DNA of 64,000 nt from positions 29,645,501 through 29,709,500 of the forward strand of contig CM076268.1 of NCBI GenBank assembly GCA_038380795.1, in the 5' to 3' direction. A program made the translations under genes and the position numbers. The notes below the pieces were generated by a model. That model searched no databases, was not told the origin of the DNA, and worked only from the letters and a program-made list of their open reading frames with translations. The stretch comes from Pyrocephalus nanus. Its lineage: Eukaryota; Chordata; Aves; Passeriformes; Tyrannidae. Positions within the stretch are counted from its first letter, which is position 1; every line of letters begins with the position of its first letter. Positions 11,162-21,831 of the stretch are shown here, in pieces.

Positions 11162-12293
11162 TGACACATATGACTTACATGACTATGCATGCAGCGATTA
11201 AGTGACCTACATAAAATAGGTGTAATAACATCTGTTTTGTTCGATCCAGATTTGTAGTTGTCAGCTGCAGAAGTGTTTCAAACTCTGGAGATGAACTATT
11301 TCTGAAACAAGTTATGTTCAGCGGAAAGAGTCCATGTTATAAGTGGCTAGAGCTAACTTTTGCATTCTTATACTGTGAAAGTCCAAATGATTTGGCAATG
11401 TTATTCCTCTGTCCTGACAGATGTTGTGTTATGGGCTTATGAAGGGTTCAGATATAATGAAGGAATTCATGAAGTGCCTCTTTTTGCAATGCAATATGTA
11501 ATTTCCAAGCATTAATTGAAAAGCATTCCCATGAGAAATATTGTGAATTACCTCTACTGTAATGTACTATTTATGTTCAGTGTACAAGCCTTTTGAGATG
11601 GACATAAACCACTGTCAAGTGCTCTTAACAGAAGTCATTAGAATAACATTTACAGTAGGTGGGTTTTACGCAAAAATGGGTGAGAAAGAGTTCTGACACT
11701 TTCCATGGATAATTCTTTCTTCTAAGGTGAGAATGCAAAATGATGTATAGAGAAATTTGCACACACAAAGGGAATTTAAAGAGACTTGTTACTTGAGGGC
11801 ATAGATGATCAAGCAATAATACAGAAGTCTTCTTGTGGTTAACTAAAAATTGCTGCTCAGTAATCATTTCAGCCACATCTACTTAATGGTGTAAAACTGG
11901 GTGACTTCCCCTCTAGGTCAGGTAGCATCTTTGCTTGGTTTTTGCGGTGGTACTACGGATCTGACTGGATAATGCTGTGTCTGGTACGCAGTTGTTCACA
12001 CCAGTCACTGTGCTCAGTGCCAAGAGTCAGTGTCCACATATCTCAGAGATACTTGTGTGTCATGTGGGCGAGAGCAACTTCACAGAAACCCGCTTTGGAA
12101 GCCACGACTTCTCATCCTAAAACTATTTTACACTCGTGCTTTACTTCTAAGCACGCAGGTAGTTCCATTCACAGGGACTACTTATGTGCTTACAGATAAC
12201 CTGTCATTTCCATGCAAGAGCAGTGTTGGCAAATCAAGTTGTATTCAGCCATGTTATTTCATAAAATATTTTTAATGAAATAACTATTCAGCA

Positions 12294-12300
12294 GCACTTT
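12294..12300 (+). promoter_or_regulatory. miR-17-family seed match in BICC1 3' UTR, site 3
   Basis: GCACTTT, here preceded by A, so AGCACTT at 12293-12299 also matches the miR-302/miR-427-type seed. It lies downstream of the proximal AATAAA at 11156 and would be absent from a short-UTR isoform. Function is inferred only. Confidence 0.4.
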
Positions 12301-12718
12301 GTGCAGAGTTTTCTACAACTCCTTCTTGCTTATTTTGCCGGAACTTCAAAGCATCTGAAAACTTTTTACACTCTAGTCCTTTGTAATTACTTGCTACATA
12401 TCCCGATGGTACTATACTCAAAAACTCATTTTATTACAGTATTAAGTTGATGTGGTCTTTTGCTGAGCAGTGCTTATATCATCTACACCAAAGTGAAGAA
12501 TTTCCCTTGAACAGCATTATTTTTGAGTAGGGCTTCACACATACACACAAAAAAAGAACACACTGGAAGTAAAAAAAAAATTCTCACTTACTTTGATTCC
12601 ACAAAGGGAATATAACAGTACAGTGTACCGTATTGTTAGTGTTATATTATGCACAAATATTTGACTTGCTACATAAAATGTTAGTTTTAAATCTGTGCCT
12701 TAATAGTGACCAGTTATC

Positions 12719-12726
12719 TGTAAATA
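12719..12726 (+). promoter_or_regulatory. Pumilio-type element TGTAAATA
   Basis: An exact match to the TGTANATA consensus of PUM1/PUM2 binding sites, about 65 bases upstream of the first distal poly(A) signal. One 8-mer in an AT-rich UTR may be chance. Confidence 0.3.
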
Positions 12727-12783
12727 TAGAGCAGATACAGATTGTATTTTTGTGGGTTGTGTCCTTTTAGTGATTTTTTTAAA

Positions 12784-12789
12784 AATAAA
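12784..12789 (+). terminator. Distal poly(A) signal AATAAA (first of three)
   Basis: Canonical hexamer in an A-rich stretch after the T tract ending near 12780. It is one of three hexamers within 150 bases that mark the probable BICC1 transcript end. Confidence 0.45.
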
Positions 12790-12845
12790 AGTTGAAATTA
12801 AGACATTAAAAATGGGAATTTTCAAAACTAATCAGTGTTGCATAA

Positions 12846-12851
12846 AATAAA
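12846..12851 (+). terminator. Distal poly(A) signal AATAAA (best candidate)
   Basis: Canonical hexamer followed, 15-45 bases on, by a T/G-rich stretch (around 12865-12895) that fits a downstream element. This makes it the best candidate for the main cleavage site near 12865-12875. Confidence 0.55.
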
Positions 12852-12930
12852 TTTATATAACACCCTTGTATTCTGATTGGTTTGTGAAGTATTTTTTACA
12901 TAGACCCAGTTCCAGGGATGCTTGCTTGTT

Positions 12931-12936
12931 AATAAA
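12931..12936 (+). terminator. Distal poly(A) signal AATAAA (third)
   Basis: Canonical hexamer, with T-rich sequence at about 12970-13020 beyond it. It may extend the transcript by some 80 bases over the preceding signal. Confidence 0.4.
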
Positions 12937-12960
12937 ATATAAAAAGCAGTATTTGACATA

Positions 12961-15900
12961 ATTGCAACATATTTCTTTCACATGCTAATGCTTCGTGTGT
13001 TTTACTGTTCTTTTTATCACATACAGTGCCTGGCTTTTAAATGAGTGCTTTATTGAAATAGCTCTTTTTAATAATTAATACAGAGGAGTTCAATTACCTC
13101 AGGTTCAATCCATATCAGGCTTTATTGGTTTGGCTTACATAAGTTTTACCCTTTCTTAGGTCTTCCCGTTTGAATGACTGTGTTTTAGTCAGGTTAGCGG
13201 GACAGGTCCATGTGTTCTTTCGTGGTGGTCATTGTAGTGTCACTTCCAGTACAGAAGAGGGGGGAGGAAAAAAAGGAATTTTTTTTCTCTGGGATGCTGG
13301 GAGATGAGCAGTCAGCCTCTAGTGAGAGGCACAGCTTTCCCACTGAGTTCATATGTACACAGTGTGCATAATCACTCTTGTCTCTGCTCCACAGGCAGTG
13401 GTGCAGGTTTGGTATTGCTCACTTTACTGGGAGCACCCAGGCCTGGCCTCACGTGGTTTCTTTGTTAACTGTTTTAAACACACACCTCTCCACTTCAATG
13501 ACAGTGCTTCCAGCTCGCTGACCTTTCAAAAATCTGTGAGTTATTCTGAATAGCTACTGAGAATGGCAGGTGTGGGAACAAGTCGGGGAAGGAAACAGAA
13601 CAACGAACTCTATTCTGTAGAGGCCAACTGAAGCGTGTGGGGCCGAGTACAGATTTAGCAGGCACTGGCATAAGCTAAGAGGAAAAGTCCAGGCAGGGGG
13701 GCTTGCAAATGGCCCAGCATTTCTGATGGCTGACTAACAGTGAAAAAGAGAGGTCTGGAACAAGGTAGATTCCTTTGTGAACCATTTATTTGGGCACGTT
13801 GCTCCCAGTGGACCACTGTATAGCTTCAGTCAGCAGAGTGTAAAGCTGGTGTGGGAAAGAAGAGGTGATGGAGCGTCAGAGCTAGTTGCCCACTCTCCTT
13901 GTGGTGCAAGCAGTGTTCCCAGCAGCTGACGTGGCACAGCATCAACAGAACTGCTCCCTCAACCAAGAGGCTTCACCATCCAACTGCTCATCACCTCTCT
14001 CTGCTACCACTCACTGGAACAAAACGAGTGGTTTCCAACCTGAAGAAAGAGATGCCCACTAAGAAAGCAACTCAACAGGAAACAGATGGAGTCTTCAAAC
14101 TATGTGAAGATTAAAACTTGAGGCATCTCTTTTTACTGTTTAATCCCAATCCAATGAAACACTGGAGCAGACTTACTTTTCCAAAACCCTAGAAAACACA
14201 GTTACAAAAGGTTAATGAGTAATGTTGTAAGCTGGTCAGGGAAAGTGTGATAGGCAGGGATATGCAGCAGTTTGTGCTTGTACTGTGAAGTAAGCTAAGA
14301 AGAATTTGATTCCAGACAAGTCTGGACCCTGCTGATGTTACCTTTTATCCTTGAAGAATGGGCTTCCTTTGTTGTCACAGACATTTGAGCAAAAGGAAGG
14401 TTTGGCTTTTTTTTGGAGTTGCTGCAAAGTTTTTCTGGGATTTGAGAAGATGCAAAAACGAGAGAACTTGTAGAAAAATTTCCAATATGAGGGATTGGTG
14501 TCTGCCATATTTTTAACAGCTTCTCTGAAAGTGGAGAGCTGTAAGGACATGAGAGAAGCTAAGGGAAACTGTTTTAGAAGGGTTGAAGATAAGAGGTCTT
14601 ATTTTGAATTAGGAGTAGTTGTGAGTGAGGAATATCTTGTGACCTGAAGAGCACACAATAAACTTGTGGTCTTGGTATAAAATTCCTTTATTTTTCTTTT
14701 GGCTTAAGATACTATCTTGAGCAGAAATTACAAGAATCCAGATATTATAAGAGGCTTTTTGAGGATGATGTATTGCATTAAGGAAAACTTGAGTTTTATC
14801 TTTGCTTCCTGTGCTACAGATGTAATTTTTTATAGTGTTTAGAATTTTAACATTTTACATTATTTCATGAATCAACAAAGCAAACTTCAAAAATAAAAAC
14901 AAAGTGGTAGAACAGACCTATTTACCAATTTTGAATATTGACATGGCTATTAGGAGAAGTTAATGGTTAGTTGAGGTGATTTTTTTTCCTCTGAAGGAAG
15001 TGCAGCAATGTTAGCAAACATTAGCAAACTACTTATTGTAGTAAGATTTAATAACAAAATGAAGATAAGCAAAACCAAAAAGCAAGTTTTCAGCTGTGAA
15101 AGAAAAAAAAGTCACAAACCTTCAAGTTTGGGGTTGGTTTGGGTTTGTTTGGTTTTTTTTTTTTTAAATAGTCCAGACAATACTTTCTGAAATTCTTGGA
15201 ATTGCCTGTAAGTATATTTGCAGTATATTCTTTTGTTATTCCCAGTACCCTTTAGAATACCTGAAGCTATAACAACAAGAAGTATGCTGTGAAATCCTTT
15301 TGACACTGAATTGAATCAGAATAAATATAAATTGTGTTGGGAAAGGAAGGTACCTGTTTATGAAGATGTAGAAATGCTTTTGCGTTAGTCAAAGCATCAT
15401 TTAATGTCAAGTTTCCCCATTCTACTAAGGAGTAAGATTTGGGGAATATTTTCTCTACTGAGAAATGCAGAACGATTCCAGATGTTGATGAAAATATGAA
15501 GAAAGATGAATACATTGTGATGGAAATTACCAAGTTTGTGCCAAAAGTGTGTTGCAACTTCACGGAAACTAACAGATGGAAAAAGCAAAGCATAATATGA
15601 AGGGAAAAAAACCCAAACAATTATATAATGAAGTAAAAATTTGTCACTTCTAACAATCTGTGATGAATGTTGTAAGAAATAATATTGTTACTAATTTAAT
15701 AAGCCTAGGGTCACAAGTTGATATGGATCTTGCTACACTTTTTTGCTGTGATAAAAATCACAGTTTGTCACCCGTGAAGGACAGAAGAGTTGAAGAGGCC
15801 TGAAATGCACATGGCATTAGCTGATGATTCCCAAAATTAAAACCAGCCATGGAAAATGCGATCTCATGCTGTGTATATACGATATAGAAGTGAAGATGTG

Positions 15901-18900
15901 AGGATTTTTTGAGAAGGTAACATAAGAAACCTTCAGGAGACAGTGAATCTTGCTATTTATTAGACACGAGCGAACTAAGCCAAAAGGAAGATGGAACCCA
16001 AGGATAATTTTCTCTTGTGTTTTAAAATGGATCCAAATTTCAGATACAACAATATACTCACAACCTTTTCCTTTAGCAGGAGTTTTCCCACCAGGCAGCA
16101 GAGCAGTGGTTTGGTTTCCCAAGAGTAAACCTCTGTTTTCATGCCAAAGCTCACCTCAGTGAGTAGCTGCTACTGCATGGTACCAAAAAGATCCTTACTC
16201 TGAAATAGCTTGAATAGGCACTGGATGCTTAGCAGTGACAGTCCAGTACTTAAAAATGCTGATTCTTCTGATGCTACAAGATGTCTCTATGTAGCCCAGC
16301 ACCTAGAAATCAGTACAAACAAAGCAAACTTGGTGAGACTAAATTGCTGACAGATTTGAATCTTGCATGGAAACTGGATAGGAGACAATTAGCTAACTAA
16401 TCCCTGAGGGGCAAGGGATATTTTTGTGCAGCTATATTAAAACTATCTTGGTGCCAGCAGTGTTTCTCCTTGCACCAAATGGTGACAATAGCCAGCAAGC
16501 TGGAATGCTGAAGGCATCTGTCACATAGGAAAGCTCCTCTTGAGCATGCCTCCAGCACTGCTTATCTTCCATCTTCACTGAAAGTGGTTGCAGATGCTCC
16601 ACTGTTGACTCAGTGCTTTCTTTCCATTATCCTTTTGGACTCCAAATGCTAGAAGGGGCTAACTTTTAAATTTTTACATGCAGTTCCATGAGCTTTTTGC
16701 TTGCACAAGCACAATATTTTCTTCTTTTCCTAGGAGTGATTAATATGGACAGTATCCAGAACCACTAGAGTGGATGAGAGCTTTGAAGGATTTTTTTTTT
16801 AAGGGATTTAAAAGTCATGACTGAAGACTGGAAATAACACTTCTGGCACTGCTGCCTTTCCTGGCTGCTGGTGGTGTCTGCTCACCTCTCCTAGATCTTG
16901 GCTCTTCCCATGCTTGGCTCAGGTTTCTGCTCACTTCTGACGAGCAGTCAAGTTTCAAACAAGTACTTTTGGGAAGTCTGAAGCATTTTAAATTTTCAGG
17001 CAGACTAGTGTTTTCTTTGCTTTTTGTGTTGGACTTAAAAACTATGGCAGTGAGGGCACAGATGCTAATGGTCATCCTTGGAGAGCATAAGGAAATAAAT
17101 TTGTGAGCACAATGTAAACAATACACTGTGATTACAAGGCCAGTGTAGATGAGGGTATAATTTCTTCAGGTGGGTCATTGTTCATGAAGATCAAGTAAAG
17201 GAAATGTTCGTTTGCTTCTTTGGTTCCTTTTTTAAAAACATTCATAGAAAGGAGCATCCTTTTGCACAATGTTCTTATTACAGTTTAAAAATGATTATGC
17301 AAAGTGATTCTACAGGGCACTTCCCATAAGCAGTAATAAATGCATAATTATTCATAGACAGAGGGATTCTGTGCCATTAGTTATTGGAGTACAACAGCAC
17401 ATTTCTTCCTTGCTTCCCACCTGCCTGTAATATTTTTGTTCAGGCCAACGCATCCATGTACTTCGGTTTCATATTAATGTGGGGTTATTCCGTGCCCTGG
17501 AACTGCTGCAGAAAAAGGGTAATGAAACGTCAGGAACAGAATTGCTTCTCATCTAGTTCCTAGTGCATCTTCTCACTGTGTAAACACATCAGGAAGTATG
17601 AGAGCATTTCTGGACAGAACAGATGTGTTGGTCTGCTGGAAACTTTTGAAACCCGGTATTTTCGAGTCCTCCTTAATCTCTCTGATGAATTTGTAAGCTT
17701 CAAGATGTTTTACATCTGGTTCTGTTTGTCGCATTGCTTTCAAGTGTTCAGGTTTTTGTGATTATACCATCTGTGATAAAATGGGCATTAAATCAAATAC
17801 TACATGAAGATGCATTGTCTGTTCAAAGCTATATTAGAAATGGCATATTTTGTAGCCTTGGTCTGTTTTGGGTTTAAGTGAAATTTTATAGACCTTTCAG
17901 AATTTGTGTGTATACATAAAACCCCAAAATGTTATGACAAAGAATCACAGAGACTCTGTCCCTTCCTTCTCCCTTCCCAAAACCAAACAAGTCAATGTTT
18001 CATCTTAAAGCACTTTTTTATCTAAATGAGATTTTCCAAGCTCACAAAATTTGGCAGAAGACAAATCAAGTTTTTATGGTTCCTGACGGCAAATCACTTT
18101 CTGATAAACATTCTAGTGTGTTTTCATGTGCTATTCAACATGGGAGGTGTGCAGAAATATCAAGAAGATTTGGAAAGCTTTCTTGCTTGTCCTCTAACTC
18201 TTCACCGGGTCAACTTTTCCTTTTTCTTGAATCTCGTGAAACTGTTCTGTGTTTAAGCACGGAAAAGAACTCCCCGTTAGGGCAATACTTCCTTCCTCTG
18301 TGCATGCTGTGATCTTACCTACATTTTTTGAAAACAAGTTCTCCAGGCTTCTAGACCTGGTAATATGTTGTATGAAATGTTTAGTCGCTACCTGTTCACC
18401 TACTCAGAAATGAGAAGCCTGTGCTCCATGGCGAACGGGCTCTCCATTTGTGTCCCCAAGGGAACCAATTACACTCGCGTTTCACGCTCAAGCATGAAAA
18501 GACAGAACTCCAAAACAGTATAAATTTTCAAGTCTTCCTTTTCCCATAAAAGCTGTCTCTTGCTTTGCTGCTTTTATGCAAGTAGACTTCTTTCAGTTCC
18601 TGGTAAATGCAGTGGACTGTCCCAAATCTGTCAAAACAAATGTTAGGGTTTATCTCCTGGCAGCTACCCAAGTCTGCATAAAAGTGAATTTTCCTCCATG
18701 GGGACCCATAACTGAACCCAATAGTAGCAAATGCTTTCCTAATGGTTTATTTTCCTTTCGCAGCATTCACAACTTTGATTATGTAACATCCTAATGAAGA
18801 ACTGAAGCAGCATGATTTTTTATTATTTGGAGGTATAATATTACTATGTTACAAAGCTGGATGATCAAAGGTGAGGAGTTGGATGGTCAAAGATAAACAT

Positions 18901-19404
18901 GAGCAACCATTAGGAAAACTGTGCAGGAAAGACTCCATATTTGACTCCAGGAAGAGTTGCTGCAGCAGATCTTTAAGGAACAGAAAGTATTGCAAACCTT
19001 TGCTTTGCTATTGCTTGTTAGCTGGGGCAATAATGATTAAGGGAGAAAACCAACTGTGCAGTGCACCTTTTAAGAAATATCACCAAGTCAGTGCTATGAG
19101 GAGTGATGTAATCTTCCATCAGTGTTTTCAATATCTATTAAGTACTGAGCCTCTTTTTTATAAATGTGGGCTCATATCAATATTAAGAAAATGTTGGGAA
19201 GTTTTCAATTAATGACACCAACAAAAATCCCCACTCTCCATATTCAGTGATTCGCCAATTTTCAGCAGGGGGTTGAATGGGTAGTTTCCCTTCTAGGCAA
19301 AAAGTCTAAACTTACTTTAAATATAGATAAAGTCAGAATCAGTCTCAAGCCATTTCTTAATATTTGTCATATAAATTAAATGGCATCATACCTCAGATTT
19401 CCCC
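12961..19404. other. Intergenic sequence 3' of BICC1, no gene recognised
   Basis: AT-rich DNA without splice-bounded exons or protein similarity that I can recognise on either strand. Open frames up to 117 codons (for example 15267-15620 on the minus strand) look like chance. Contents are short A or T runs (near 15150 and 16791) and nothing else identifiable. By gene order in amniotes this begins the BICC1-PHYHIPL interval. Confidence 0.6.
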
Positions 19405-19440
19405 AAGTATCTCACCAAGTGTCTTACTAAGTGTCTCACT
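19405..19440. repeat. 12-bp tandem repeat, 3 copies
   Basis: Three diverged copies of a 12-base unit close to AAGTGTCTCACT begin at 19405, 19417 and 19429. They lie just before the GC-rich block at 19540. Confidence 0.6.
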
Positions 19441-19789
19441 TAGGTTGAGATCAAGTCATGCTTTGATTTCTGTCCCTGCGGGTTGGCTGGATGAGGCTCC
19501 ATACATCTTTTACCGGAGGTTTGGGGATCCCTCTAACCCTTCCCATGGGCTGGTTTACCTTCCCTCTCACTGCTCCCCCATTTCAGGACTCCCAGATTAC
19601 GTGTCCATGTCCCAGTCCCGGGCTGGGTGTCTCCCAGGACACCGCTGTGCACGAGGTTTATGGCTGTGATTGGTACGAAGTGGCCAAGCTGCCGTGGGCC
19701 AGCTGTGGCCAGACGTCAGTGCCCCACCTCAGCAGGGCAGGGGGTGGCGATGGACAAGGGACATCCCTTATGGAGCCCTGGCATAGGAG

Positions 19790-19975
19790 AAACGGACACC
19801 GCCCGGAGAAAAATTAATTTAATGAATTGGTAATTAAAATAGGTTTGGGCGGTGAGAAATAAAGGCAAACTGACCCCGTCGCCACCTCCTTCTGCCCCCT
19901 CAGCCCGCCCTGCTTTCTCTTCACTCCTGGTGTCCAGGCAGGGTTTTCCCACCAAGGCCCAACCTGAGGGGCTCA
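19790..19975 (+). mobile_element. ERV/LTR-like avian repeat fragment (A)
   Basis: The segment containing GGTAATTAAAATAGGTTTGG, the following GTGAGAAATAAAGGCAAAC, and then a C-rich CACCTCCTTCTGCCCCCTC tract resembles one part of a dispersed ERV/LTR-like repeat that I recall from many bird genomes. The match is from memory, the borders are approximate and the copy is diverged. No retroviral reading frame is present. Fragment B at 52790-53215 looks like another part of the same family in the same orientation. Confidence 0.4.
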
Positions 19976-19990
19976 GCAGGGGTGGCCGGA

Positions 19991-20050
19991 ACGGGCCAGA
20001 ACCACCTGGAACCGGCCAGAACCACCTGGAACCGGCCAGAACCACCTGGA
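19991..20050. repeat. 20-bp minisatellite, 3 copies
   Basis: The unit ACCGGCCAGAACCACCTGGA occurs at 19991-20010 (one mismatch, ACGGG in place of ACCGG), 20011-20030 and 20031-20050. A partial fourth copy starts at 20051. Each unit carries a CCGG site. Near-identity of the copies suggests a recent, possibly length-variable expansion. Confidence 0.9.
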
Positions 20051-20620
20051 ACCGGCTGTGCCCCTCGTGAGGCAGCCCCGGGCTCCCCTCACAGAGACCC
20101 CTCAGCGCTGCTGCCACCCCAGGGACCCGGCACTGCCCCAAATCCTGCTTTGGGCCACCTGAGGGGCCTTTGGGAGCGGCCCTGGACAGCTCAGGCACAG
20201 CAGACACTGCCTCTGGTCCCGGTGTCGCCTCCAGCCAAGGAGAGACGGCGCCTGGGGCCATCCCTGTCCCTCAGCCCGGCGCCTGCAGGCCGGGGAGCTG
20301 GGGCAGGTTTGACACACACAGGTGAGGGTGTCCCAGCTGCCATTTGGGAGTCACGGCCTTGGTGCACGTGGAGGGGCTGCTGGAGAGCTGCCCAGGTGGG
20401 GACCATTGGTGGTGACGAGCTTCCCCCAAGGCATTTCCTTCCCTGGGCAGGATGGGGTTTCTCAGCCCCGTGGTTTGAGGTTGCGAGCAGGGTGTGGAGC
20501 AGCTGCTTCCATCGCCATGAGCTCCTGCCTGGCTGACCCCACAGGGAGAGCACTTGCCCTGGGGAGCAGAGGGATGAGGCAGGGCAGCAGGAGCCGTGCA
20601 CCGGGAGCACCCACAAAGGT

Positions 20621-21725
20621 AAGTCCTCTCTTGAAACTGAGTAGCAGAAACAAGCTGGTTGTAAAGCTGTGAGTCATCAGGCAGCGTGGCCGATCTCTGT
20701 TGTCTGTTGTATACCTGATATGATGCTTCATATCAGGGGTTTGGGGCTGCTGACCCTGGCAGTGATATTGTTGTCTGTGTGCTGGGTCATCCCAAGTGCC
20801 TTCAGTGTTTGGCCTCAGAGTTGAGTATTTCCCTGTATTTTGACCACAGAAGAACAGTAGAGCATATTTTAGTCTCCAAGTGCTTGATTTTCCTTGTTTT
20901 AAAATGCTTTCTGTAGCCTGGCATATTTTGAATTGCATATCTGGCCTCACCCAAGGCTTGGTTTGTCAGGTGTGGGTGTAAATACACATTAAATCAAAGA
21001 GCACCCTGATGAGGGTCCTCTGCACTGCTGCCTGCTCCGTCTCCAGCTCTGGGTGCTGCCTGGGCAGAGACTGTGCTTTTGTGTATGATATTGTGTGGTT
21101 TTAAATTGCATTCCAGCATGATAAGTTGTGTGATGAATTTAGGGCTTGGCTTTGGGAGAGAATCATGTGTTATTCACACAGGTCAAAAGTCATCCAAATC
21201 ATAGTTCAAAAAAATGTTTTTGTAAGAAGTAGGTTTGGGGTAGGCTGTTCAACATATTTAGTTATTTACTGGCTGTATAAATCTAACCTTGCATCTTTAT
21301 CCCTCCATCTGTGATGATTTGTTATGTTTGTGTGAATACAAGGGCAATCAAAAAGGAGTCATGATTCAAATTGACAACCCTTTAAAACATCTGATCAAGG
21401 AATTGCTTTCTATTTAGAGTCACTGATATTTTTGCGAGGCATGGGAGGGAAAGGCAATAGCAGATGGCAGAAATTTCCAGCAACATGCAGTGTGACATAT
21501 AAGCAGAGCTTTCCCAACACCCCTGCTGCGACAGCAGATGGAGAGATTGGCAAGTCGGGAGGGCGCTGCTTTTCCAGCGTTCAGTGCTTCGAAAGCCGGG
21601 CTGTGCCGGGCGAGCCGGGGTTGGCAGGGCTGGGGGGAGAGGGACAAATGCCAAGAAAGGCACCGCAAATATGTAGCAAAACTCCTAATGATGTTTTGAG
21701 GTTTTTCCCTGCTTTAGACGTTTTA
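20621..21725. other. Intergenic, no gene recognised
   Basis: A mixed-composition stretch. It includes a perfect 10-bp inverted repeat at 20714-20737 and a small CpG-rich patch at about 21545-21625. No exon or repeat family is identified. Confidence 0.55.
20714..20737. repeat. Perfect inverted repeat (10-bp stem, 4-nt loop)
   Basis: CCTGATATGA at 20714-20723 and its complement TCATATCAGG at 20728-20737, separated by four bases. One such perfect stem in 64 kb is not far from chance expectation. Confidence 0.85.
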
Positions 21726-21797
21726 TGGCTTTTTCCAAGTCAAAATGTCAGATTTGTGGCTTTTTCCAAGTCAAAATATCAGAACTGTGGCTTTCCA
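21726..21797. repeat. 31-bp tandem repeat, about 2.3 copies
   Basis: Two copies of a 31-base unit starting TGGCTTTTTCCAAGTCAAAA begin at 21726 and 21757, and a partial third copy begins at 21788. The copies differ at a few bases in their last third. Confidence 0.85.
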
Positions 21798-21815
21798 CCA
21801 ACCTGAGCACACAGG

Positions 21816-21831
21816 CACACACACACACACA
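21816..21831. repeat. (CA)8 microsatellite
   Basis: Eight uninterrupted CA units directly after the 31-bp tandem repeat. Confidence 0.9.

Larger units (their letters stand above)
10114..12960 (+). other. BICC1: BICC1 3' UTR (about 2.75-2.85 kb, 3' limit approximate)
   Basis: Non-coding, AT-rich sequence directly after the BICC1 stop. The end is inferred from AATAAA signals at 12784-12789, 12846-12851 and 12931-12936; the second is followed by a GT-rich stretch near 12865-12895, as expected around a cleavage site. The length is in keeping with the long 3' UTR of mammalian BICC1 mRNA as I recall it. A 13-base A run at 10256-10268 could cause false oligo-dT priming in cDNA. Small open frames in this region on either strand are not supported as genes. 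Confidence 0.75.
19540..20620. other. GC-rich, CpG-containing block
   Basis: About 1.1 kb that is far richer in G+C and CpG than the flanks. It contains the ERV-like piece (19790-19975) and a 20-bp minisatellite (19991-20050). Overlapping open frames up to 184 codons on + (19982-20536) and 181 codons on - (19716-20261) follow from the base composition, since GC-rich DNA has few stop codons; neither resembles a family I know. It may be a diverged LTR-type insertion with flanking GC-rich sequence, or a CpG-rich regulatory region. Confidence 0.5.

Noticed and set aside
13081..13120. tRNA T-arm-like GGTTCAATCC
   Set aside because: No A-box or cloverleaf could be formed upstream.
19716..20536. 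Long overlapping frames on both strands (181 and 184 codons)
   Set aside because: Explained by the low stop-codon frequency of GC-rich DNA; part is the translated 20-bp minisatellite and the ERV-like fragment.
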